Shown: piece by piece, positions 25,416-33,404 of the stretch
Position numbering within the stretch: the first letter of the stretch is position 1
How the letters are laid out: each line of letters begins with the position of its first letter
From: JAQBQH01 sp035607415
GTDB taxonomy: Bacteria; Myxococcota_A; Polyangia; Palsa-1104
Assembly: GCA_035607415.1 (NCBI GenBank)
Contig: DATNAQ010000179.1
Coordinates: 1-64,000 of the forward strand
Direction: 5' to 3'
DNA length: 64,000 nt
Made by a program: the position numbers and the translations under genes
The notes under the pieces: generated by a model
The model's input: the letters and a program-made list of their open reading frames with translations, nothing else
Database searches by the model: none
What the model was told of the DNA's origin: nothing

Positions 25416-26825
25416 ATGAGCCTCGACACGATGACCATCGACGCCTATCAGCTGACCACACTGGTGGCGCACGCCGACGCCGGGCGGACGCAGGCGGCGA
25501 TGGCGATGGCGTTCTTCTTTCGCAAGCTGCCGCGCAATCGCAACTACGTCTTGTTCTGCGGGTTGCGCCAGATCCTCGAGCACGCGGCGGGGATGCGCTT
25601 CGACGCGGGTGAGATCGAGACGCTGCTGATCGATCCGCTGCTGGGCCCGGCGTTGTCGGCGCGGCCGCAGCTGGTGGCGGCGCTGCGCGCGCTCGACGGC
25701 TTCGACGGCGAGATCGACGCGCTGCCCGAAGGCACGCCGGCATTCGCCGGGCCGGCGCTGTGCTCGGATGGACGACCGTTCACCGTCGGCGAGACGCGCA
25801 TCGGCATCTATACGCCGCTCATGCAGGTGCGGACCGATCTGCTGCGCGCCAAGCTGATCGAGACGCCGTGGCTCGGGCGCATCAATTATCTGAGCATGGT
25901 GGCGTCGAAGGCGGCGCGCGTCGTCGAGGCGGCGCGCGGCAAGCCGGTGCTGGAGTTCGGCGCGCGGCGGACGCATCCGGCGGCGGCGGTCGACGCCAGC
26001 TACGCGGCGTGGATCGCCGGCTGCGCGGCGACGTCGAACGTGGCGGCGCTGCGGCGCTGGGGCGTGCCGGTGTCGGGCACGATGGACCACTTCTTCGTGC
26101 AGGCCACCGAGCAGATCGGCATGAAGTGGCCCGACAGCGAGCGCGCCGCGTTCGCCCAGTTCGCGCGCGCCTTTCCGCACGACGACATCATGCTCGTCGA
26201 CACCTACGCGACCGAGGACGGGATTCGCCACGCGGTCGAAGCCACCGACGGCAGGCTCGCCGGCGTGCGGCTCGATTCGAACGTCACGCCCGAGACGGTG
26301 GCGCGCGCGCGGCAGATCCTCGACGAGCTCGGCGCGCGGCAGGCCAAGATCGTCGTCTCCGACGGGCTCGACGAATTTCGCGTGGCGCAGCTGTCGGGCG
26401 CCGACGGCTACGGCGTGGGCGAGAACATCAGCTGCTCGCCCGACGCGGCGACCGGCATCGGCGCCGTCGCCAAGCTGACGGTGAACGGCTACGGCAAGCT
26501 GACGATGAAGCTGGCGCGCGGCACCGGCAAGGCGACGCTGCCGGGCGAGCTGCAGGTGCATCGCTTCGCCGATCATGATCTGGTCGCGCTTGGCGACGAA
26601 GCGGTTCCGTCAGGAGGACGCAAACTATTGCAGCCGGTGTGGCGCGGGCGCGCGCCGGTGGCGCCGCCGACGGCGGCCGAATCGCGTGCGTATGCGCGGG
26701 CGCAGATCGAGGCACTGCCGGCGCGGCTGCGCGCGCTCGAGACGGCGGCGTCGCCGTGGCCGCTCGTCGCCTCCGACGGGCTGGTGGCCAAGGTCGAACA
26801 GCTGATGAAGGAGTCGTTCGCGTGA
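25416..26825 (+). CDS. pncB: Nicotinate phosphoribosyltransferase
   Basis: The 469-residue product makes nicotinate mononucleotide from nicotinate and PRPP with ATP. Family motifs are DAYQLTTLVAHADAG, FFFRKLPRNRNYVLFCGL, LEFGARRTHP, GTMDHFFVQA, LVDTYATEDGIRHAV, VRLDSNVTPETV and KIVVSDGLDEFRV, ending with GVGENISCSPDA. It follows pncA by 2 bp. Its terminal codons form one copy of an 18-nt duplicated motif (AAGGAGTC…GCGTGA) whose second copy provides the nadE RBS and start. Confidence 0.95.
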   Translation: MSLDTMTIDAYQLTTLVAHADAGRTQAAMAMAFFFRKLPRNRNYVLFCGLRQILEHAAGMRFDAGEIETLLIDPLLGPALSARPQLVAALRALDGFDGEIDALPEGTPAFAGPALCSDGRPFTVGETRIGIYTPLMQVRTDLLRAKLIETPWLGRINYLSMVASKAARVVEAARGKPVLEFGARRTHPAAAVDASYAAWIAGCAATSNVAALRRWGVPVSGTMDHFFVQATEQIGMKWPDSERAAFAQFARAFPHDDIMLVDTYATEDGIRHAVEATDGRLAGVRLDSNVTPETVARARQILDELGARQAKIVVSDGLDEFRVAQLSGADGYGVGENISCSPDAATGIGAVAKLTVNGYGKLTMKLARGTGKATLPGELQVHRFADHDLVALGDEAVPSGGRKLLQPVWRGRAPVAPPTAAESRAYARAQIEALPARLRALETAASPWPLVASDGLVAKVEQLMKESFA

Positions 26826-26845
26826 TCAAGGAGTGGCTCGCGTGA
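26808..26845 (+). repeat. 20-bp tandem duplication at the pncB/nadE junction with a 7-codon mini-ORF
   Basis: AAGGAGTCGTTCGCGTGA (26808-26825) is repeated as AAGGAGTGGCTCGCGTGA (26828-26845). The GTG at 26822 in copy 1 opens GTG ATC AAG GAG TGG CTC GCG TGA (M-I-K-E-W-L-A, 26822-26845). That stop overlaps the GTG of nadE just as its own GTG overlaps the pncB stop. It may be a translational relay or a relic of slippage. Confidence 0.6.
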
Positions 26846-28725
26846 GGCTGGTGCGCATCGCCATCTGCAACGTCAACACCACCGTCGGCGCGGTGAAGGC
26901 GAACGTCGATCGCGCGATCGAGCTCGGGCGCGCGGCGGCGGCCGACGACGCGACCGTGGTTGCGTATCCCGAACAATTAGTGAGCGGCTATCCGCCCGAA
27001 GATCTGGTGCAGTGGCGCAGCTTCGTCGCCGCGCAGTGGCAGGAGCTGGGCCGCTTCGCCGAGGCGACGGCGGATCTCGGCAGCCTGTTCGTGGTCGGCG
27101 TCACCGTCGAGCGCGGCGCCGGCGTCTACAACTGCGCGGCGCTCGTGCACCGCGGGCGCGTGCTCGGGCTCGTGCCCAAGGAGAAGCTGCCGACGTACAA
27201 CGTGTTCTACGAGGGGCGGACGTTCTCGCGCGGCGTGCCGGGGCTGCGCGACGAAGTGCACGGCGTCCCCTTCGGCGATCTGATCTTCGATACCGACTTC
27301 GGCAAGATCGCGCTCGAGGTGTGCGAAGACATCTGGTCGCCCGACGGGCCGATGCGCCGTCGCTGCTACGCCGGCGCCGAGCTGGTGGTGAACATCAGCG
27401 CCTCGCCCTATCGCCTCGGCGTCGTCGACACGCGGCGCGAGATGATCTGCACGCGCGCGGGCGACAACCAGTGCGTGGTCGCCTACGCCGCGCTCGTCGG
27501 CGCCAACGACAACCTGGTGTTCGACGGCGGCGGCTACGTGGCGCAGAACGGGCGCCTCGTGCACTCGGCGCCGCGGTTCGTCGAGGGCTTCTCGGCGGTG
27601 ACGGTCGATCTCGACCGCACCACGCGGTTGCGCCGCGAGATCACGACCTGGCGCACCGATCAGGAGAGCTTCGCCGCGCTGGCGCCGCAGATCCTTCATG
27701 TACGAGTGACGGAACCAACCGCGGACCGATCGCGGCTGCGCTATCCGGCGCCGGCGCACCAGAGCTTCTTCCTGCCGGCGCCGACGACGCCGCGGCAGCC
27801 GCGCGTCGAGTTTTGCGAGGATCTGCTCGACGCGCTGGCCATGGGCCTCGGCGACTACTTCACCAAGATCGGCGCGTTCAAGACGATCGGCGTGGCGCTC
27901 TCCGGCGGGCGCGACTCGCTCTTGTGCTTGATCCTCGCGCACCGATGGTGCGTGCGCGCCGGGAAGAAGCCGCGCGAGGTGCTGCGCGCGTTCTTCATGC
28001 CCACGCGCTATTCGTCGACGGAGACGAAGGCGGCGGCGGTGGCGGCGGCGCGCGACATGGACGTGCCGCTCGAGATCGTATCGGTCGATGACGCGTTCGA
28101 GGCGGAGCTGAAGTCGATCGAGAAGATGCTGCAGCCGGGCGAGACGCTGACGCCGATGGCGCGGCAGAACGTGCAGGCGCGGCTGCGCGCCGAGCGCATG
28201 TGGACCTGGACCAACTGCGCGGCAGGGCTGTTCCTGCAGACGTCGAACATGAGCGAGAAGGCGGTGGGCTACTCGACCATCGGCGGCGACGGCGAAGGCG
28301 CGCTGGCGCTGGTGGCGAACCTGCCGAAGACGGTCGTGAACTACCTCCTCGACTATCTGTACGAGCAGACGAAGTGGGAGGGGATCGCGCTGACGCTGGT
28401 GAAGCCGGCGTCGGCGGAGCTGGCCGACGACATGGAGGACGAGAAGGACCTCATGCCGTTCCCCGTGCTCGACGCCTGCTTCGCACTCTACGCCGGCGAG
28501 AAGATGTCGCCCGACGAGGTGAACGTGGCGCTGCGGGCGATGTTCCCCGAGCATCCGCCGGAGCGGCTCGATGCGTGGACGGTGAAGTTCGCGCGGCTGT
28601 TCACGGCGTCGATCTACAAGTGGGTGCAGGCGCCGCTGTCGCTGCACGTCGGCAACCTCGACCTCGATCGCGAGCGCGCGCTGCAGCTGCCGGTGGTGCA
28701 GCGCAGCGAGTGGCAGAAGCGCTAG
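26842..28725 (+). CDS. nadE: Glutamine-dependent NAD+ synthetase
   Basis: The 627-residue product performs the last NAD step, amidating nicotinate adenine dinucleotide. The N-terminal nitrilase-type glutaminase has Glu in AYPEQLVSGYPPEDL, Lys in VPKEKLPTYNVFYEGRTF and Cys 161 in LEVCEDIW. The C-terminal synthetase has the PP-loop SGGRDS at 354-359 and YSTIGGDGEGALALVANLPKT. GTG 26842 is chosen because AAGGAG lies 8 nt upstream; GTG 26833 is also in frame. A second copy of the NrtR-like palindrome starts one base after the stop. Confidence 0.95.
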   Translation: MRLVRIAICNVNTTVGAVKANVDRAIELGRAAAADDATVVAYPEQLVSGYPPEDLVQWRSFVAAQWQELGRFAEATADLGSLFVVGVTVERGAGVYNCAALVHRGRVLGLVPKEKLPTYNVFYEGRTFSRGVPGLRDEVHGVPFGDLIFDTDFGKIALEVCEDIWSPDGPMRRRCYAGAELVVNISASPYRLGVVDTRREMICTRAGDNQCVVAYAALVGANDNLVFDGGGYVAQNGRLVHSAPRFVEGFSAVTVDLDRTTRLRREITTWRTDQESFAALAPQILHVRVTEPTADRSRLRYPAPAHQSFFLPAPTTPRQPRVEFCEDLLDALAMGLGDYFTKIGAFKTIGVALSGGRDSLLCLILAHRWCVRAGKKPREVLRAFFMPTRYSSTETKAAAVAAARDMDVPLEIVSVDDAFEAELKSIEKMLQPGETLTPMARQNVQARLRAERMWTWTNCAAGLFLQTSNMSEKAVGYSTIGGDGEGALALVANLPKTVVNYLLDYLYEQTKWEGIALTLVKPASAELADDMEDEKDLMPFPVLDACFALYAGEKMSPDEVNVALRAMFPEHPPERLDAWTVKFARLFTASIYKWVQAPLSLHVGNLDLDRERALQLPVVQRSEWQKR

Positions 28726-28746
28726 TTATTGTCGATCTGACAATAA
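28726..28746. promoter_or_regulatory. Second NrtR-like palindrome, directly after nadE
   Basis: TTATTGTC (28726-28733) and GACAATAA (28739-28746) form perfect 8-bp arms around GATCT. Length and outer bases match the operator at 24791-24811. It lies between the 3' ends of nadE and the convergent aldo/keto reductase gene, where no promoter is needed. Confidence 0.65.
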
Positions 28747-28772
28747 GTCGGCGAGCGGGTGCAGGCGGTGCG

Positions 28773-29738
28773 TCAGTACGGCTGGCGCACCCAGCGGTGG
28801 GCATGGAGCGCCTTGACGACATCGGGCGGCAGCGCGCCGTCGTCGCTGGCGGCGGTGTTCTCGTCGACCTGGTGCGGCGTGCGCATGCCGGGGATGACCG
28901 TCGAGACCGCCGGGTGCGAGAGGATGTAGCGGAGCGCGCCGCGCGCCAGCGACGATGCCGCGCCTTCGACGATCGGGCGCAGCGCCTCGACGCGGCGGAC
29001 CGTCTCCTTCAAGAGGCCGCCGCCGAAGTATTGCGTGCGGAAGTCGCCCGCCGGGAAGGTCGTGTCCTCACGCAGCTTGCCGGTGAGCGAGCTTTCATCG
29101 AACGGCACGCGCGCCAGGATGCCGACGCCCTTTTCGAGGCAGAGCGGGAACAGCTCGTCTTCGGGCGATTGATCGAAGATGTTGTAGAAGACCTGGAGCG
29201 CGTCGACCTTGCCGGCGCGCACCACGCGAAGCGCCGACTGCGGATCGTGCGAGTTGATCGAGATGCCGACGAGCCGCACCTTGCCCGAGGCGCGCAGCTT
29301 CTCGAGCGCGGAGTGCCACTCGTCGTCGTCGGTCCAGCGATCGGCCCAGACGTGGAGCTGCAATAGATCGATGCGCTCGAGGCCGAGGTTCTTCAGGCTC
29401 TTCTCGGCGCACGAGGTGATCCAGGCGCCCGGGAAGTTGTCGGCGAGCGGCGCGTCGCGCGGCGCCGGCCAGTTGAACGCCTTGGGCGGCACCTTGGTCG
29501 CGACGTAGACCTTGCCGGCGTGCGCGCGCGCGAACTCGCCGACGAGCCGCTCGGAATGGCCGTCGCCGTAGACGAGCGCGGTGTCGACGAAGTTGACGCC
29601 GTGCTCGAAGGCGCGCTCGAGCGAGGCGCGCGAATCGGCGTCGCGCGGGCCGCCCCACATGCCGCCGCCGATGGCCCAGGCGCCGTAGCTGACCTCGGAG
29701 ACCTCGGGACCGTCTTTGCAGAGCTTGCGATAGCGCAT
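28773..29738 (-). CDS. Aldo/keto reductase
   Basis: About 321 residues from ATG 29738 (MRYRKLCKDGPEVSEVSYGAW). The TIM-barrel AKR catalytic residues are in NFVDTALVYGDGHSERLVG (Asp and Tyr), VATKVPPK (Lys) and DLLQLHVWADRW (His). NADPH-binding elements are ISINSHDP, and IPGMRTPHQVDEN near the C-terminus. The family reduces carbonyls with NADPH; the substrate is unknown. It is divergent from the M2 peptidase gene with a 36-bp gap, and convergent with nadE. Confidence 0.9.
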   Translation of the reverse strand: MRYRKLCKDGPEVSEVSYGAWAIGGGMWGGPRDADSRASLERAFEHGVNFVDTALVYGDGHSERLVGEFARAHAGKVYVATKVPPKAFNWPAPRDAPLADNFPGAWITSCAEKSLKNLGLERIDLLQLHVWADRWTDDDEWHSALEKLRASGKVRLVGISINSHDPQSALRVVRAGKVDALQVFYNIFDQSPEDELFPLCLEKGVGILARVPFDESSLTGKLREDTTFPAGDFRTQYFGGGLLKETVRRVEALRPIVEGAASSLARGALRYILSHPAVSTVIPGMRTPHQVDENTAASDDGALPPDVVKALHAHRWVRQPY

Positions 29739-29774
29739 GGTTCGAGAGATAAGTCGGTCTTCCAAGGTGTGCCA

Positions 29775-31538
29775 ATGAAAAAGATCGTGCTCGCGGTCCT
29801 ACTTTGCGTCTCTTCGACAGGAAGTGCGGCGGAGGCTCCGGTCGACGCGTTCCTGCGCATGTACAACTCGCTCTACAAGGGGCTGTCGACCGTCGCGCAG
29901 GAGGCGGCGTGGGTGGCCTCGACCGATGTGTCCGAGCCGCACGAAGCGGGGCGCACCGCCGCCAATACGGCGCTGGCGGTATTCGAAGGCGATCGCGGCA
30001 TCATCGAAGCAGCGCGCGGCTTCTTGTCGAATCGACGCAACCTGCCGCCGATCGTGGCGCGTGAGCTCGACAAGATCTTGCTGGCGGCAGCCGAAGGTCC
30101 GGGAACCATTCCCGAGGTGACGCGTGAGCGGGTGGCGGCCGAGTCGCACCAGTCGTCGGTGATGGACGGATTCGTCTTCCACATCGATGGCAAGCCGGTC
30201 AGCGCCAACGACATCGACGACACGCTGCAACACTCGCGCGATCTGCCGACGCGCCTCAAGGCGTGGGACGCGTCGAAGGAGATCGGCAAGCCGCTCAAGC
30301 CGGGCATCGAGAAGCTGCAGAAGCTGCGCAACCAGGTCGCGCGCGAGATGAAGCACTCGGGCTACTTCGCGCTCGAGGTCGCCGACTACGACATGACCGA
30401 CGCCGAGATGATGAAGATGCTCGACGGCTTCATCGCCGATACGAAGCCGCTCTATCAGAAGCTGCACGCCTACGTGCGCATGAAGCTGGCCGAGCGCTAT
30501 CACCAGCCGGTGCCGAAGCTGATCCCGGCGCATTGGATCGACAACCGCTGGGCGCAGGAGTGGGACGGCGTGGCCGAGGGCGCGGTGAACCTCGATCCGC
30601 TGTTCAAGGACAAGAAGCCGGAGTGGATCGTCAAGACGGCGGAGAAGTTCTATACGTCGATGGGCTTTCCGCCGCTGCCGAAGACCTTCTGGGAGCGCTC
30701 GGACATGTACGCGCTGCCGGCCGACTCCAAGCGGCACAAGAACGCGCACGCGAGCTGCTGGCACATCGACTACGACACCGACGTGCGCTCGCTCATGAGC
30801 GTCAAGCCGGACGCGCAGTGGTTCTTCACCGCGCACCACGAGCTCGGGCACGCCTACTACTTCCTGTCGTATTCACGCCCGGAGGTTCCGTACATTTTAC
30901 GGCAAGGGGCGAACCGCGCCATGCACGAGGCGGTGGGCGAGTTGGCGTCGATCGCGGCGAAGCAGCCGTCGTACCTCGAGGCGGTGGGCGTGTTGCCCAA
31001 GGGCTTCAAGATCGATCAGCAGCAGCAGCTCGTCGACGAGGCGCTGACGTCGGCGATCCCGTTCGTGGCGTGGAGCGCGGGGACGATGGCGCACTTCGAG
31101 CACGATCTCTACGAGAAGAACCTGCCGCCGTCGGAGTGGCAGAAGCGCTGGTGGAAGTACGTCGCCGAGTTCCAGGGCGTGGCGCCGCCGTCGGCGCGAC
31201 CGGCGGACGGATGCGACGCGTGCACCAAGACGCACATCAACGACAACCCGGCGGCGTACTACCAGTACGCGATCGCGGCGGCCATCAAGTACCAGCTGCA
31301 CGATCACATCTGCAAAAAGATCCTGCACACCGATCCGCACTCGTGCAGCTACTACGGGCACAAAGAGGTCGGTGATTTTCTGCGCTCGATCTTGAAGCAG
31401 GGCGCGACGCGGCCGTTCAACGACATCATTCGCGAGGCGACGGGCGAGCCGTTGTCGACGAAGGCGATGCTGGAGTACTTCAAGCCGCTCGATGCCTGGC
31501 TCGATCACGCCCTCGAGGGCAAGCCGGTCGGCTGGTAG
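29775..31538 (+). CDS. M2 family (ACE-type) peptidyl-dipeptidase
   Basis: The 587-residue exported zinc metallopeptidase has a signal peptide (MKKIVLAVLLCVSSTGSAA) and the all-helical M2 domain. The zinc site is HELGH at 355-359, preceded by another His (TAHHELGHAYYF), with the third ligand Glu 385 in GANRAMHEAVGE; IPAHWIDNRWAQEWDG is also characteristic. ACE-like enzymes remove C-terminal dipeptides. An AAGGTG RBS precedes the ATG. The 3' end overlaps the convergent DUF2231-like gene by 34 bp. Confidence 0.93.
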   Translation: MKKIVLAVLLCVSSTGSAAEAPVDAFLRMYNSLYKGLSTVAQEAAWVASTDVSEPHEAGRTAANTALAVFEGDRGIIEAARGFLSNRRNLPPIVARELDKILLAAAEGPGTIPEVTRERVAAESHQSSVMDGFVFHIDGKPVSANDIDDTLQHSRDLPTRLKAWDASKEIGKPLKPGIEKLQKLRNQVAREMKHSGYFALEVADYDMTDAEMMKMLDGFIADTKPLYQKLHAYVRMKLAERYHQPVPKLIPAHWIDNRWAQEWDGVAEGAVNLDPLFKDKKPEWIVKTAEKFYTSMGFPPLPKTFWERSDMYALPADSKRHKNAHASCWHIDYDTDVRSLMSVKPDAQWFFTAHHELGHAYYFLSYSRPEVPYILRQGANRAMHEAVGELASIAAKQPSYLEAVGVLPKGFKIDQQQQLVDEALTSAIPFVAWSAGTMAHFEHDLYEKNLPPSEWQKRWWKYVAEFQGVAPPSARPADGCDACTKTHINDNPAAYYQYAIAAAIKYQLHDHICKKILHTDPHSCSYYGHKEVGDFLRSILKQGATRPFNDIIREATGEPLSTKAMLEYFKPLDAWLDHALEGKPVGW

Positions 31539-32002
31539 CGGCGCACGCGCGGCGGGCGGCGCTCTTCGCGCATCCAAGCGGCAAGCACGAAGGCGAGCGC
31601 GCCGGCGATGGCGAGCGCCATCGGCCAGGCGTCGAGGCGCGTGATCGACGGCAGCTCGGCGGCGGCGGCGGCGCGGACGGCGCGCGCGATCTCGATGCGA
31701 TCGACGACGCCGAGCGCGAGCGGCCAGAGCGCGGCGAGGTGGAGCAGCAGCGGCGCGGTGCCGTCGGTGCGGGCGCGCGAGCCGCGATCGGCGGTGAGCC
31801 AATCGACGAGCTCGGGGACGATGGTGAGCGCGGCGACGCAGACGCCGAGGACCGCGAACCAGAAGGCGAGGCGTGCCCAGACGGCGTCGTGCGTAAGGAT
31901 GCGCACGATGTCGAGGAGCGGAGTAAGGGTCAGGAGCAGCGACGGAAGGAGTGTTCCCTTACGGTGGAAGACGGATGCCTTGCGGACTGCGGATCGCGGC
32001 AT
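31505..32002 (-). CDS. DUF2231-like small membrane protein
   Basis: About 165 residues with four hydrophobic segments: LLPSLLLTLTPLLDIVRIL, ARLAFWFAVLGVCVAALTIV, LLLHLAALWPLALGVV and WPMALAIAGALAFVLAAWM. The first two, with 'LLDIVRIL…WARLAFWFAVLG…ALTIVPELVDWL', match the DUF2231 pattern of small polytopic proteins of unknown function. The start is uncertain: ATG 32002 has no good RBS. The C-terminal coding end overlaps the M2 peptidase gene tail-to-tail. Confidence 0.6.
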   Translation of the reverse strand: MPRSAVRKASVFHRKGTLLPSLLLTLTPLLDIVRILTHDAVWARLAFWFAVLGVCVAALTIVPELVDWLTADRGSRARTDGTAPLLLHLAALWPLALGVVDRIEIARAVRAAAAAELPSITRLDAWPMALAIAGALAFVLAAWMREERRPPRVRRYQPTGLPSRA

Positions 32003-32092
32003 GCGAGGAGAGGCAGCAAGCGCAAGGCCATCGGCGCGTGTTCGCGGACTGGTCGGCTTGCTGGGAGGGTGGCCGACGTGGTATCGAGGCGC

Positions 32093-32563
32093 ATGTTTCA
32101 GCGCGTGACCGACAAGCTCCGCACGACCGTGCACGATGTGCTCGCGTCGGAGCGGGCCGATCGTTACCGCCCGGTCAAGCTCTTGCGCGAAGTGCTCGGC
32201 ACCGCGAACGATCTGGTTGGGCGTCCCTTCTGCACGCAGGCCGAGCTCGACGAGCGGCGCGCGGGCGGCCAGTCGAACGGCGCTGCGGTGCGGCGCGAGC
32301 CGGCGCCGGTGATGCTGTATTTCGACGGCAAGGATCACCGCAGCAAGAAGAAGATCGAGGAGCTCTTGACCGGCAAGGAGATCCCGTTCAAGGTCCTCGA
32401 CGTCACCGACGACGAGGCGACGCGCTCGTGGGCGACGACGGCGGCCAAGCAGATCGAGTTCCCGCTGGTGTTCATCGCCGGCGAGCCGGTGGGCGGGCTG
32501 CACGAGCTCACGCAGCTCGACGTCAACGGGCAGCTCTCGCGCCGCGTGTTCGGCGCCGACTGA
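32093..32563 (+). CDS. Cysteine-less glutaredoxin-like protein
   Basis: About 156 residues. After a 70-residue helical N-terminus (GTANDLVGRPFCTQAELDERRA), the C-terminal 80 residues have a glutaredoxin fold pattern: PVMLYFDGKDHRSKKKIEELL, VLDVTDDEATRSW, EFPLVFIAGEPVGGLHELTQL. The active-site C-x-x-C position reads DGKDHR, so no thiol chemistry is expected; the cis-Pro region (EFPLVFI) is kept for ligand binding. GTG 32078 with GGAGG upstream is an alternative start. It is followed 7 bp later by the E2-like gene. Confidence 0.6.
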   Translation: MFQRVTDKLRTTVHDVLASERADRYRPVKLLREVLGTANDLVGRPFCTQAELDERRAGGQSNGAAVRREPAPVMLYFDGKDHRSKKKIEELLTGKEIPFKVLDVTDDEATRSWATTAAKQIEFPLVFIAGEPVGGLHELTQLDVNGQLSRRVFGAD

Positions 32564-32570
32564 GTCGCGC

Positions 32571-33404
32571 GTGCCGAACCTGGAGCTGGTCCGCAAGGAC
32601 GACGTCTCGAGCTTCCGCAAGATCGCGATCGGCACGTGGCGCACGGCGTACGACCCGTCGGTGTACGGCACGATGGAGCTGCGCATGGACGAGGCCGCGC
32701 GCTACATCGCCGAGTTTCGCGAGAAGACGGGCAAGAAGCTGACGCTGTCGCACATGATGGCGAAGGCGGCGGCGATGGTGTTGAAGGAGTGCCCCGACGC
32801 CAACGCGATCCTGCGCTGGAACCGCGTGTATCTGCGCAAGCGCATCGGCGTGTTCTTCCAGGTCGTGATGACCGACGAGGGCGTGGGCAAGGTCGACCTG
32901 TCGGGCGCGACGCTGTACGACGTGCAGGACAAGTCGCTGGCGCAGATCTACGACGAGTTCAACGAGAAGGTCGAGAAGGTGCGGGCGCGCAAGGACCCGG
33001 CGCTGGAGAAGACGCGCTCGACGTTCCTCGGTGTGCCGTACTTTGCGCTCGGCACAGTATTGCGGCTGATATCGTTTCTTTCGTACACGTTGAATCTGGA
33101 TTTGCGGAGGTTTGGAATTCCGCAGGATCCGTTCGGCAGCATCATGATCACGAACATCGGCTCGCTCGGGTTGGACACGGCGTATGTGCCGCTGGTCCCG
33201 TACTCGCGCGTGCCGATCTTGATCGCGACCGGCGCGGTGAAGGATGTTCCCGTCGTGGAAGAGGGGAAGATCGTGCCGGGGAAGGTGATGCGGGTGAACG
33301 CCACGTTCGACCATCGGTTCATCGATGGGTTCCACGCTTCGGTGATGTCGCGGGTGTTGCGGGAGTGGATCGAGCATCCCTACGAGCATTTCGACAAAAT
33401 ATGA
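32571..33404 (+). CDS. Stand-alone 2-oxoacid dehydrogenase acyltransferase (E2) catalytic domain
   Basis: The 277-residue protein consists only of the E2 chloramphenicol-acetyltransferase-like core, with no lipoyl or subunit-binding domain. Motifs are SSFRKIAIGTWRTAYD at the N-terminus, KLTLSHMMAKAAAMVL, and the catalytic TFDHRFIDG near 255 (His and Asp). Such orphan cores occur in Myxococcota and other bacteria; the acyl donor and acceptor are unknown. Start is GTG 32571. A local patch at about 33040-33125 is AT-rich with rare codons. Its TGA overlaps the next ATG. Confidence 0.85.
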   Translation: MPNLELVRKDDVSSFRKIAIGTWRTAYDPSVYGTMELRMDEAARYIAEFREKTGKKLTLSHMMAKAAAMVLKECPDANAILRWNRVYLRKRIGVFFQVVMTDEGVGKVDLSGATLYDVQDKSLAQIYDEFNEKVEKVRARKDPALEKTRSTFLGVPYFALGTVLRLISFLSYTLNLDLRRFGIPQDPFGSIMITNIGSLGLDTAYVPLVPYSRVPILIATGAVKDVPVVEEGKIVPGKVMRVNATFDHRFIDGFHASVMSRVLREWIEHPYEHFDKI

